Shown in pieces: positions 26,537 through 36,316 of a stretch of 64,000 nt of DNA. A program made the position numbers and the translations under genes. The stretch lies in contig CAVPSV010000004.1 of NCBI GenBank assembly GCA_963708625.1, forward strand, positions 1,612,001 to 1,676,000, in the 5' to 3' direction. How positions within the stretch are numbered: position 1 is the stretch's first letter; the number at the start of each line of letters is the position of its first letter. This stretch comes from DASXIF01 sp036498145 (GTDB taxonomy: Bacteria; Actinomycetota; Actinomycetes; Mycobacteriales; Jatrophihabitantaceae). The notes below the pieces were generated by a model. The model had not been told where the DNA came from. It saw only the letters and a program-made list of their open reading frames with translations, and did not search any database.

Positions 26537-27469
26537 GTGAAGGTCTTGATCGCCGGCGCCACCGGCGCCATCGGCATCCCGCTGTCCCACACTCTGCGCG
26601 CCGCGGGACACGACATCCTCGGAATCACCCGGACGCCCGCCGGCGCCAGGAAACTCGAGTCCGCCGGAGTCCACCCCATCGTCACCGACGCGATGGACCG
26701 GACAGCGCTGCTCGTCGCACTGAACAATATTTCGGCGGACGTAGTGGTGCACGAACTCACCGCACTCACTAAACCCCCCGCCCGACACGGCGACATGACC
26801 CAGACCAACCTGCTCCGAAGCGAAGGCACGAAGAACCTGCTCGATGCCGCACGTGCCGTCGGCGCGGGCAAGTTCGTCACCCAGTCAATCGTCTTCGGCT
26901 ACGGGTACGACGATCACGGCGACAAGCTGATCACCGAAGAGGATCCATTCGGGCAGCAGACCAGCGGCAAGACCAACCCGCACCTGGCCGCGATGCTAGC
27001 CAACGAGAATCTAGTCGCCGAGGCAGCAGACCTTGTCGGTATCTCCCTGCGGTACGGGCTGTTTTACGGAGTCGATGTGCAGAACTACGCGACCATGCTG
27101 CGCAAGCGGAAAGTGCCCGTTCCAGCGAATCGAACCAAGCCGCTGCCCTGGATCCACATCGAGGATGCCGCCGGCGCGACCGCAGCGGCCGTCGAGGGCG
27201 GTCACTCCGGCGCCTACAACATTGTGGACGATAAGCCGGTCTCGTGGACGGAGATGTTTACCGCGATGGCTGCAACAGTCGACGCCCGACCACCACGAAC
27301 ACTGCCGGCATGGGTCATCCGGTTCGCGGCTCCCTACCTATCCACGGTCGTGCTCGACACCGCGATGCATGTTTCCAACGCGAAGGCGAAATCCGAGCTC
27401 GACTGGAAGCCCGAGTACCCGACGCTGCACGAAGGTCTATGGGCGATGAAGGCTCGTCTGCAGGCCTAG
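26537..27469 (+). CDS. NAD-dependent epimerase / extended SDR oxidoreductase
   Basis: A 310-residue Rossmann-fold protein. GATGAIGIPLSH at residues 7-18 binds NAD(P). The order of strands, VVVHELTAL, KFVTQSIVFGYGYDD and SLRYGLFYG fit the atypical or extended SDR epimerase group, though the full Tyr-xxx-Lys pair is not obvious. The start is a GTG preceded by AAGGAG. Epimerase-like SDR proteins are known partners of ECF41 factors, and this one is co-transcribed with one. The substrate is unknown. Confidence 0.85.
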   Translation: MKVLIAGATGAIGIPLSHTLRAAGHDILGITRTPAGARKLESAGVHPIVTDAMDRTALLVALNNISADVVVHELTALTKPPARHGDMTQTNLLRSEGTKNLLDAARAVGAGKFVTQSIVFGYGYDDHGDKLITEEDPFGQQTSGKTNPHLAAMLANENLVAEAADLVGISLRYGLFYGVDVQNYATMLRKRKVPVPANRTKPLPWIHIEDAAGATAAAVEGGHSGAYNIVDDKPVSWTEMFTAMAATVDARPPRTLPAWVIRFAAPYLSTVVLDTAMHVSNAKAKSELDWKPEYPTLHEGLWAMKARLQA

Positions 27470-27669
27470 TCGGCCACGCTGGACACCGAAGATCGCTGTG
27501 CTCTGCACACGCACTAGCGGCACCCTCCATGCCCAACCGCCGAACCGAAGTCGGACAGCGAAGTTCCGGTTAGAAAGGGGTATCGGATGTTCTTGGCAAA
27601 GGTCATGGGACCTCACACACGGATGTCGACCATCAATGCAAGAAACTTTCGTCCTATCGGAGTGCTCTG

Positions 27670-28695
27670 ATGAGAGCAGCGGTGTCCTACAAGCGTCGCA
27701 GTGCGGCACGAGTCCTGCGCGCACTGGCCTTAACTGCCTGTGTGCCCTATCTCGTGCTCAAGATCGCCTGGGTGTCGGGCAGCCGAGTCGGTATCCCGGA
27801 TGGCAGCACGCTACTCGAGCACCGCACCGCGATGATCCCCGGAAACGCCGCCAGCGTTCTCCTCGATTCGATGGTGGTCGTGCTCGCACTGCTGCTCACC
27901 CAGCCATGGGGTCTACGGGTGCCGAGCTGGCTCCTTATTCTTCCGGCCTGGGCCGGCGCTGGCCTGCTCAGCCCAATCGTGGTTGGCTACCCGCTGCAAC
28001 TCGGAGCTCGGCTGCTAGGCGGAACAACGCAGCCCTCGGGCCGACCCGCCGCTCACCCCTTCCTGCATGAGTGGGTGTTCACCGTCGTCTACACCGGCTT
28101 CATCGTCCAAGCGCTCGCCTTGGGTGCGCTTTTCGTGCTTCATGCACGTTTGCGCTGGGGTCATCTGTGGCAAGGCCGGATCTCGGGACTCGCGCGGCAG
28201 GGTCCGGCGCGTGGTGTGCAGCGAGCCACGGCGCTGACGGCCGCTGCAGTAATGCTGGTGCCGTTGGTAAGCCATCTGCTGTGGGCCACCGGTTCAACGA
28301 GCGGACTCACCGCCACCAAGATCGCCGAACGGACGAGTGATTTCTACGCACTCGAGGCGGCCTATGTCGTGTTCGCACTGATGACGGTGACGAGCCTGCT
28401 GCTTGTTGCGTTCCCACGCGCCAGAGCTCTACCGCTGCGGCTTCCGCTGTCCCTGGCCTTCGTTGGCTCGGCGGCACTCACGTGGTGGGGCGGCTACATG
28501 ATGCTCACTGCGCTGGAAAATCGGGACCCGTCCCGGCGAATCAGCGAGCTGATGAACGTCACATACTCGACGCAGCTCCTCGCCGGGCTGCTCGTCTTCA
28601 CCATGGGCGCGTATTTCTTCGCCGAGCGCGCCGGACAGCGGGACCATGGTGAGGCGAGCGTGCCCAGTTCGGACCCAGTCTCCTCACAGTGCTGA
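27670..28695 (+). CDS. hypothetical multi-pass membrane protein
   Basis: A 341-residue protein with about eight hydrophobic segments, among them ALALTACVPYLVLKIAWVSG, LDSMVVVLALLLTQPWGL, PSWLLILPAWAGAGLLSP and LLAGLLVFTMGAYFFAE. No catalytic motif or transporter signature was recognised. It lies 200 bp after the epimerase on the same strand and may belong to the ECF41 set, but no promoter match was found in that gap. Similar proteins occur in actinomycetes as conserved hypotheticals. Confidence 0.7.
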   Translation: MRAAVSYKRRSAARVLRALALTACVPYLVLKIAWVSGSRVGIPDGSTLLEHRTAMIPGNAASVLLDSMVVVLALLLTQPWGLRVPSWLLILPAWAGAGLLSPIVVGYPLQLGARLLGGTTQPSGRPAAHPFLHEWVFTVVYTGFIVQALALGALFVLHARLRWGHLWQGRISGLARQGPARGVQRATALTAAAVMLVPLVSHLLWATGSTSGLTATKIAERTSDFYALEAAYVVFALMTVTSLLLVAFPRARALPLRLPLSLAFVGSAALTWWGGYMMLTALENRDPSRRISELMNVTYSTQLLAGLLVFTMGAYFFAERAGQRDHGEASVPSSDPVSSQC

Positions 28696-28774
28696 TGCAC
28701 TAGTCGTCCGGGGTTTGCGACGCCGCCTCAATGCACGTGGGTGCACTTCAGCGCTGGCAGGTGCCGCCAGGTAG

Positions 28775-29110
28775 GTGATGTTCAGGGGGTATACACGGGG
28801 GCTGGTTCGCCCAACATCGGCCCGTCACCTCGATCGTGAACACCATCGGCAACCTCTACGCCGAGCGCCGGGTAGGCAACGACATGCCTGGATCCTGGTG
28901 GCAGCCCAGCTCGCGGAGCACGCGCCGTTCTACATGCAGATGAAGCAGCAGCAGCTCGACGGCCCGGCAACTGTCGAGCTTTACCGCGATCTTGCCGAAG
29001 CGATCCGCTGGACGATGGACGACCCACGCGCCGCGGCCGTGGCCGACCGGCTTGTCGGCCTTCTCGAATCCGCCGAGGCCGAGGGATGGGAGACCACGAC
29101 GAACGGATGA
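28775..29110 (+). CDS. unidentified small protein, probably frame broken
   Basis: The C-terminal half reads as a natural helical sequence (AWILVAAQLAEHAPFYMQMK, GPATVELYRDLAEAIRWTM, RAAAVADRLVGLLESAEAEG). The N-terminal half is out of frame: NTIGNLYAERRVGND is legible in another frame at 28835-28880. The helical part resembles ligand domains of MerR-like regulators only in general character, so no function is given. Its stop overlaps the next start (ATGA). Confidence 0.4.
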   Translation: MMFRGYTRGLVRPTSARHLDREHHRQPLRRAPGRQRHAWILVAAQLAEHAPFYMQMKQQQLDGPATVELYRDLAEAIRWTMDDPRAAAVADRLVGLLESAEAEGWETTTNG

Positions 29111-29320
29111 CCAAGGAGCTGGAAGAGCTCCTCGACTCCGTTCTTCTCGACTCGTTGCCAATTGCCCGCCGACTCATGAACCTTCTCGAGGAGCGCCGCT
29201 GGAGCGGATGGACCAACATCAGGCGCATTCTCGTGATTGTCACGCCGCAGCGAGCAGTGGCCATCACTCACGGTGCAGCCAGACGCGCAGCTGGCCGATG
29301 GCGTCGAAGCCCTGACGACG
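29107..29320 (+). CDS. unidentified small helical protein
   Basis: From the ATG at 29107 the sequence MTKELEELLDSVLLDSLPIA and RRLMNLLEERRWSGWTNI reads as a coherent helical domain of about 50 residues; beyond about 29260 it overlaps the convergent gene at 29264 and looks non-coding. The true end cannot be set. It overlaps the preceding frame by 4 bases, so the two small genes are coupled or are pieces of one gene. Confidence 0.35.
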
Positions 29321-29914
29321 GGCAGTGGCGAGATCACTTCCTGCCGCGTATCCGACGAGCGCCAGGTCCGGATAGAGGTGCGTGGCCGTCGCTACCGCGC
29401 CCGCCCAATCTCCACCGAAGACGTTGGAGATCCCGACGACGTCGCGGCTTCGGTTGAGGATCGCTCCCGCTGTGATTCGCCCATCGCTGCGTGCGGCGAG
29501 GAACTGCGCATCCTCCAGGAGCGCTGGCACGAACAATCCGAGCGGGCCGCCCCACGCCCGCTCCCACTCGGGTAACTGCGATGCGGTCATCGTGCTCCAC
29601 TCGGCACCGCGCGCAGGGCCGGGCGTCCGGTACACCCACGACGCCTCGAGGATCACCTCGAAGCCGGGGAGGCGGAGCGTGCAGAAGCTGTCCTTGATCG
29701 AGCACCCCGGCCCGGCGTCGATCCGTGCCAGCAAGGCCGTTTCGGACGCGGACGGCCGCAGAGTCACCGCGTCCGGGTAGTAGGGCGGCGTGCGCATCGG
29801 CCAGGCCCAGGCCTCATCGTCTGCCTCGCCCACGATGCCGTGCGCGCGGCACATCGCGTCGCACCATGCGATGTTATTGCGGACGGCTGCCGCGATCGTC
29901 AGTTCGGCCTTCAT
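29264..29914 (-). CDS. hypothetical protein, possible GNAT fold
   Basis: A 216-residue protein starting MKAELTIAAAVRNNIAWCDA. The middle (SIKDSFCTLRLPGFEVILEAS, WVYRTPGP) and end (FLAARSDGRITAGAILNRSRDVVGISNVFGG, then DLALVGYAAGSDLATARRQG) have the strand-helix pattern of GNAT acetyltransferases, but the acetyl-CoA loop is not clear. The ATG at 29914 is preferred over upstream in-frame starts, which lie in the neighbouring gene's sequence. It reads on after the VOC gene on the same strand. Confidence 0.65.
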   Translation of the reverse strand: MKAELTIAAAVRNNIAWCDAMCRAHGIVGEADDEAWAWPMRTPPYYPDAVTLRPSASETALLARIDAGPGCSIKDSFCTLRLPGFEVILEASWVYRTPGPARGAEWSTMTASQLPEWERAWGGPLGLFVPALLEDAQFLAARSDGRITAGAILNRSRDVVGISNVFGGDWAGAVATATHLYPDLALVGYAAGSDLATARRQGFDAIGQLRVWLHRE

Positions 29915-30411
29915 GAGTGCGTGGACTCCCTTTCCGTGACCGAGTGGTGTTCCGTGGCCGCCGCCGGATCTCCTAGGTCCAACTTCGATGAGGAAGCACC
30001 AGTCGATAGCCCGTCCGGGTCCATGATCCTTACGCCGTGGTGGTCCCAATAGGGATTGCGCGCCGTTACGACAAGTCCACCGTTGGTCGTCAATCTGTCG
30101 ACCAGCGCTTGCGGCACCGGTTCACCTAGGTAAAGCACGAGGAGTCTTCCTCGCTTGGGCGCGCTGGCGTCTCACCCTCGCGGTCACCTACCAGCTCCAG
30201 ATGCCAGGCCGCCTCTGGCCATCCCAGGGTCAGCAGCGGATGCCCGCCTTCAGCTTCGGGGCCCGTTCGGTACAACACTTCAGACCGAAGCCGTCCACCC
30301 AGAATCGTTCGGCTCGGAATAGATCGCGGCCCGACGAGCAAAACGCACATGCGTCGAAGCATTCGGCATCATCGCTCCACGATGCCGCATACCCTCGGTT
30401 CGAGACGATCA
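29911..30411 (-). CDS. VOC family protein, frame broken
   Basis: Three frames together give one VOC domain: VIVSNRGYAASWSDDAECFD, FWVDGFGLKCC, then VLYRTGPEAEGGHPLLTLGW with PEAAWHLELVGDREG, then LYLGEPVPQALVDRLTTNGG and NPYWDHHGVRIMDPDG. This is the length and order of dioxygenase/glyoxalase-like VOC proteins of about 125-150 residues. Frame changes are needed near 30290 and 30135, and the start (a GTG near 30411) is uncertain. Confidence 0.55.
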
Positions 30412-30458
30412 CTTTTGCATCTAGAGCCCCTCCGGATTGATAGGTACGTTGGGTAGCA

Positions 30459-32875
30459 ATGGATGACGGACAACGAATCAGGAACGGTGGCGGCGGATTC
30501 GACCGGTCGCTATCCACGTTCGTTGGCCGGAAGGCCGAAATTCAACGGCTCGAGGGATTGCTCGAACGCCATCGTCTCGTGACGATCACCGGCCCCGGCG
30601 GTGTAGGTAAGACGCGGCTGGCCGCCGAGACGACTCGCGCGCAGCACCAGTCGTTCCCCGACGGGATACGGCTTGTGGAATTGGCAGCCATTCACGACCC
30701 CGCACAGGTGCCCTGGGCTGTCGCTGCAGGCATCGGTGCCTGCGACGACCCGACTCAGGCGATCACGCAGTCGATTGCCGCCGTGCTAGTGAACGAGCAG
30801 TCCCTGCTCGTCCTGGACAACTGCGAACAGGTGATCGACGCTGTCGCCCAGTTCTGTCAGACGCTGCTAAATGACAGTGACGACATCCAGATACTCGCGA
30901 CCAGCCGCGAACCGATCGGGGTCAGCGGCGAGATACAACTGCGACTGCCCCCGTTCGCCCTGGGTCCAGACACTCCCGCGACGGCTGATGCAGACGGGGT
31001 AGCGCTGTTTCTCGATCGCGTGCGACTGCGCGAGCCCACTTTTGCGGTAACACCGCGAACGACTCGCCAAGCCGCGGAGGTCGTAGCGCGGGTGGACGGA
31101 ATTCCGCTGGCAATCGAGTTGGCGGCCGCTCGGGTGGAGTCCATGGGGCTGACTCAACTCCTCCAACGCCTAGACGATCCGCTGGGCATCCTCACCAGTG
31201 GCCCGCGTACGACCGTGCCACGTCATCGCTCGCTTCGCGCGACCGCGGACTGGAGTTATCAATTACTCGACGAGCAGTCCCGCCGCGTATTCCGGCGCCT
31301 AGCGATTCTGCCCGGGCCATTCACCTTGGACACCGGCCTCGCGGTCGCGGGCGAGCAAGCCGAATCGACAATCCTTTCTCTCGTCGAATCGTCCATCCTC
31401 ACCCCGCCACGCGAGGGCCCAGATGGCAGAGCCCGCTACCTCATGCTGGAAGGTCTACGCGCGTACGGACGCGAGCAACTCGACCTGTCAGGCGAGTTGG
31501 ACGAGGCATCGGCTGTCATGGCCTGGAATGCAGCGCTGCTCGCTGACGACGCCGCGACGCTTATGCAGTCATTGCGGATGTGAAGCGTCAGCGGCCGCGT
31601 GGGTCGACGCCGAAGCGCACTTACTGCATGGCGCATTGCTCTGGGCGCTCGATCACGACCATGCACAGGCTCTGCGGCTGGGTCTGGACCTGGCGCCTTG
31701 GTGGCGTCTTCGAGGGCTGCGATCCATGGGCTATCCGATGCTGTTTCGCGCCGCCTACCAGGAGTCCGATGGCCAAAGTCTGCGGTGGCGGGCCGCCGAG
31801 AAATGGCTCGGTCTACTTGCGCTGGGCAACTACGCGTGGCAGCCCGCGTTACGGCACTTCACGGCAGTACTCGATGCAGTCGACACAGGACCGAAGTCCA
31901 CTGAATCGGTTGACGCGCTTGCCGGCCGCTCTGCGGCACTGCGCAACATCGGCCAACTTCAGGCAGCTACAGAAGACGCCCTCCACGGGTGGGAACTTGC
32001 ACGAACGCTGGCCTACGGTGAGGGGCAAGCGCTCGCCCTCCTTCAGCTGATCCTGTCAGCCAGCGCCGCAGACGATGCAGCCCCGGCGAGACGATGGCAC
32101 GCGCAACTTCGTGAGCTGGATACGGCACAGGTCCCAGACGAGGTAGCTCGACGCATCAACATGGTCGATACCGTCGCCCTGATCGATGTTGGCGACGTCC
32201 AGGGAGCTCGGTTGGCGTGTGCGCTGGGACTTGACTCTGCCCGCGCAGTCTCCGACATCGCAGCCCAGGCGGATTTTCTCTACCTCGCTACCCGTATCGC
32301 CGTGCTCTCGGGCGACGTCGACGACGCCGGCTCGCACATCCGCGAGTCGCTCCAGCTCACCGCCAAATCCGGTCATCGGCTTCGCACTCTCGATTGTCTT
32401 GATATGTGCGCCGAGCTCTGCGCTGCCACCAACCGGTGGACGGAAGCGATCACCGTCTGGGCCGCCCGATCAGCGCAGACCGCGCTTGACGCTATGGCCG
32501 ACCGACCGCAAGACCTCCGGCGACGGCACGCGGCTCTCGCGCAAGCCCAGAAGCGACTCGGGTCCGAGGCAGTCCTGCACGCCGAGCGGCGTGGCTCGGC
32601 GATGACGTTTCACGCAGCGGTCGAGTTTGCCGCCATGCTGAGCACGTCAGCGACCCCACCGGCCGAGCAACCGCCGCACGGCACCGGGCTGACTTCGCGC
32701 GAGATGCAGCTGCTCACCTTGGTCGCCCAGGGAAACACCGACGCCCAGATCGCGGAAGCGTTGTTCATCAGCATTCGGACGGTCCGCTCGCATCTGGACC
32801 GGATCAGAGATAAGAGCGGATGCCGCCGGCGGAGCCGATCTGACCCGGCTGGCGCTGCAGCACAGCCTCGCGTGA
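30459..32875 (+). CDS. LuxR-type regulator with NB-ARC ATPase domain, frame broken
   Basis: A large regulator of about 800 residues. The N-terminal STAND ATPase has the P-loop GPGGVGKTRLAAE at residues 45-57, SLLVLDNCEQV as Walker B and GIPLAIELAAARVES. A TPR-like helical middle follows. The C-terminal LuxR helix-turn-helix is LTSREMQLLTLVAQGNTDAQ then IAEALFISIRTVRSHLDRI. Frame changes near 31580 and 32815 connect the parts; the second restores the end ADLTRLALQHSLA and a stop at 32873-32875. Such proteins activate nearby gene sets after ligand binding; the target here may be the hydrolase genes downstream. Confidence 0.8.
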
Positions 32876-32889
32876 CGCTGAGTCGATCA

Positions 32890-32909
32890 CCGGGGTTGTT
32901 CTACCCCGG
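32890..32909 (+). terminator. stem-loop after the LuxR-type gene
   Basis: CCGGGGT-TGTTCT-ACCCCGG, a perfect 7-bp stem, 14 bases after the corrected stop codon. Its position supports the stop at 32875. The remaining bases to 33183 show no supported gene. Confidence 0.65.
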
Positions 32910-33183
32910 CAAGTCGCCACCAACGGAAAGGGGTAAACGGGCCGCTTACCTGAGGGGGCCGTCACGGGCAGGCTCGGTCGAACCGGCGGCAGGTGCCGTT
33001 GGTGTGATCCGCAGGAGCCCACATGCAGACCTCGCACATCGTCGCCGCTGAAAGTTACATCGAACACCACCAGCGAGAATTACTCCGCCGCTGCCGAACG
33101 CCACCGTCTCACCGCCACCGCTCGTCGATCACGGCGGCCGACGAGCCTATGTTCGCCGCGTTGGGCGCGCCGAGCTCGCGCCG

Positions 33184-34401
33184 GTGCTCGGAAGCGCTGA
33201 GATGCCGCTCGGATATCTGGTGCCCACGCTCTTGGTGGCGTGGTGCACGCTGTGCGCCGTCGTTCCTCGCCGGTGGCGACTGGGCTCTGGCCAGGTCCGC
33301 TTCCGTAGCTCGATGGTGATCAATGAACTGCCGTGCCTCGGACTGTATTGGCTGCTGATCACGACGCTATCCACTGCGGCTCAAGGTGAAGTGGGCACCC
33401 CTGTCGGCTGGCTCGCATTCATGATCAGTTGCCTGACGGTGCTCGGACTCGTCCGTGATTGTGCGTGAGGCAACGACGCGTCGGTGTACAGCATGAGCGC
33501 CGCCCTCACAGCGGGCTTCGGAACGCGACCGCAGGGATCGACGACGGGTCACGGCTTGCGCGTATCCCGATGGCAGGGCATCTTCCTGCTGCTTGTGCCG
33601 AGTCGCGTCCGGCGCCGTGACGTCGAACGAGTTCCCGACGTCACCTATGGCGATGCCGGGTCGGCGAACACTCTGGACCTTTTCCGTTCCCGGAACGGGG
33701 CAACTGGGCGGCCTGTGCTCATTCACCTGCACGGCGGCGCGCTGCGTCAGGGCCGGAAGAACCACGAGGGTCTACCCCTGATCTACGGCCTGGCCAGCCG
33801 TGGCTGGGTCTGTATCAGCGCGAACTATCGGCTCTCGCCTGCGGCAACGTTTCCCGACTCGCCTCATCGATGTGAAGCAGGTGGTGGCTTGGGTTCGTAG
33901 CCCACGGCGAGGCATATGGAGCGAACCCGGACGTCATGTTCGTCGCTGGAGGCTCGGCAGGTGCGCAACTCGCGGCGCTTGACCGCCCTTACCGCCAATG
34001 AGGCGAAATATCAACCGGGTTTCGAGAACATCGACACCGTCGTTTCAGGAGCGATCACCCTGTACGGCGTCTATGGCCGCCGCTCAGCGCCCGGCATCGG
34101 CCCGCGCTCCGATACGCTACCAGCCCGCCACCTCCACGGCAGCGCTCCGCCGTTCCTGGTCGTGCACGGCGACGCCGACAGTGTGCTGTCCGTTGACGGC
34201 GCACGAGACTTCGCCGACGGACCTGCGACGGAGTGTCTGCGAATCCGGTCGTCTATGCCGAATTGCCAGGCGCCCAGCACTCATTCGACATGTTCCGATC
34301 CCTGCGTTCCGCACACCTTCTCAACACGGTCCAGCGCTTCACCGACCACATCCTTCGGGAGCAATCCGCTTCCGCAGTTCACCACTACCGAGGAGGCCTA
34401 G
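33184..34401 (+). CDS. membrane-linked alpha/beta hydrolase (esterase/lipase), frame broken
   Basis: An N-terminal part with three membrane segments (YLVPTLLVAWCTLCAVV, LPCLGLYWLLITTL, WLAFMISCLTVLGLV) precedes an esterase domain. The latter has VPDVTYGDAG, the oxyanion motif HLHGGA, GWVCISANYRLSPAATFPD, the nucleophile region FVAGGSAGAQLAAL (in a different frame) and the late PPFLVVHGDADSVLSVDGA with the catalytic Asp. At least five frame changes are needed between 33470 and 34350. The layout matches mycobacterial membrane-bound steryl- or xenobiotic-ester hydrolases. Start could also be the ATG at 33202. Confidence 0.65.
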
Positions 34402-35220
34402 ATGCCCTTCTTCCATGCCGCCGACGGCACGCAACTGAGCTATGAGTCCTACGGCGACGGGCCGCCCGTACTGTTCTGCAACAGCGTCATGCTCAGCACG
34501 AACATGTGGGAGTACCAGATTGCATTCCTCGTCGATCACGGATACCGGTGCGTGCTGCTCGACTGGCGTGGGCACGGCCGCTCAGATCGCCCGTCCAGCG
34601 GGTACGACATCAGACGCTGGCAAGTGACGTGTCCGCTCTGGCGACCACTTGGATCTGTGCGACATCCGGCTCGTCGGCCATTCGATGGGCGCTGCCGTCG
34701 CCGTCCGCTTCCTCAGCACCGATGAGGGGTCGCGCGTACGCAACCTCACGCTGCTCTCGCCGATGCTGCCGTTCCTGAAACAGACCGATGACAATCCCGA
34801 GGGAGCTACCCGAGGAACTGTTCGACGCGGGGATCACCGCGCTGCGTGCCGATCGCACCCGTTGGCTGGCCGACCAACAGCAGGTGTTCTTCGCCTCCCA
34901 CCTCAACCCGGTGTCGCCGGACCTCATCGACTGGACGCGCCGCGATTGCGAATCGGCCTCGATGTACGCCGTGATCGCGCTACAGCACCAGGTGTTCCAC
35001 GAGGACAACCGAGCCTATCGTCGACGCCGTCGACGTGCCGACGCTCATCCTCCACGGGTCGCGCGGACTTCTCGGCCCCCATCGACATCACCGGGCGCCG
35101 CACCGCAAAGGCGATTCCCCACGCCACCTTCCGAGAGTTCGCCGACGCCGGCCACGGCATCTACGCCAGCCACCGCAGGCAATCAACGAAGAACTCCTCC
35201 GTTCCTCGACTAACCCGTGA
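34402..35220 (+). CDS. alpha/beta hydrolase (haloperoxidase-like), frame broken
   Basis: A hydrolase of about 270 residues starting MPFFHAADGTQLSYESYGDG. The HG region is LLDWRGHGRSDRP, the nucleophile elbow is VGHSMGAAVAVRFL, and VDVPTLILHG followed by the histidine in EFADAGHGIYA completes the triad in other frames. Frame changes are needed near 34640, 34795, 35010, 35065 and 35180. Cofactor-free haloperoxidases and 3-oxoadipate enol-lactonases share this shape. It follows the previous gene directly (stop TAG adjoining ATG). Confidence 0.68.
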
Positions 35221-35230
35221 GGGAGTAGCC

Positions 35231-36267
35231 ATGTCAACCTCAAATTCCTCCGAGCTCAACCGCCGCAGCCTGCTGAAGGCCGAGGCCTCACCGGCGCCGC
35301 CGCATTAGGAGTCACCGGACTGCTCGGCTCGGCCGCTCTCGGCCCCGGCCAGCCGATGCCGCAGCAAGCCTGAACGCAACACCAGGCTGCGCTGCCGGAG
35401 ACCGAACGGTTCTACCTGTCCAAGCCGTCGCTACGAGCTGTTCCGCGGCAAAATTCTTCACGAGACCCATCACTCGATGCAGAGCATGGCGTTCGACAAC
35501 GTGAACCGGCGCCTGTTCATCGTCCAGCCCTGCAACGGTGATCTCGACGATCTGTGCGTCAACCAGGTCAGCTTCACCGGCACAGTCGAAGGCCACATGC
35601 GCTTGCCAACGCAGGACACGGAGTGTCCATCGGCGTCGAGCCCGTCGGCAGCCGTCCTACATCTGGATGGAGTGCGACAAGGCGGGAACGGGTGACGCTG
35701 CGCGCGGGACGGCGCTAATCCGGTTTCCGTTCATCGACGGCACCACGCCCAAAGGCACGAAGTACTTCACCGGCAGTGACACGATCACCTGTGCCACGGA
35801 CCCAATCTATAATCGGCTCATCGTGCGCCGCATCGAGAATGGCGTGTCTTCTACTACAGCGTGTACGACCTCAGCTTCGCCGGCAGCGGATCGTTCACGA
35901 CGGCCCACCTGCGGCAGCGGACCCAGGCCAGCAATTTGTACGGCCAGACCTTCCAGGGCTACACCGCTATGGGTAGCTGGCTCTACACCATCGACGGGAC
36001 ACCGGAGGTCATCCGGTTTCACTGACGGGCAAGCCTAAGTTCAACTCCTATGTCAACGCGATCAACCTGAACACTGGCATGCTTCGCTCGCGCTGCCTCA
36101 CCAAGGCCGGCGAGTCGCTCATCTACCGCGAGCCGGAAGGCCTCGCCATCTATCAACCGATCGGCAAGGGCCCGCGGTTGTTCATAGGCTTCGGCTCACG
36201 GCCCGCAATCAGCGGCCCGGATCGCTACGCCAACCTCTATTACAAGGATGTCCTCGGCTGGAACTAG
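35231..36267 (+). CDS. TagC-like secreted beta-propeller protein with Tat signal, frame broken
   Basis: The N-terminus has the twin-arginine motif NRRSLLKA and, after one frame change, GLTGAAALGVTGLLGSAALG, a Tat signal. The mature part has YELFRGKILHETHHSMQSMA, FDNVNRRLFIVQ, VYDLSFAGSGSFTTAHLRQ, TFQGYTAMGSWLYTIDGT and NLNTGMLRSRCLTKAG, and ends YANLYYKDVLGWN. These fit the actinomycete family annotated as teichoic acid biosynthesis protein C / phage receptor-binding-like propeller. Four or more frame changes are needed. It ends 50 bp before the monooxygenase gene. The biochemical role is not established. Confidence 0.62.
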
Positions 36268-36316
36268 CAGCGGGGCGACGGCTTGAATCCGCCCGAACAT
36301 GACAAGGAGTCGTGAG

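Noticed and set aside
28775..36267. Calling the broken genes here true pseudogenes
   Set aside because: Adjacent fragments keep family sequence on both sides of each break, and similar breaks hit normally conserved genes in 10.9-20.2 kb, so sequence error cannot be separated from decay.
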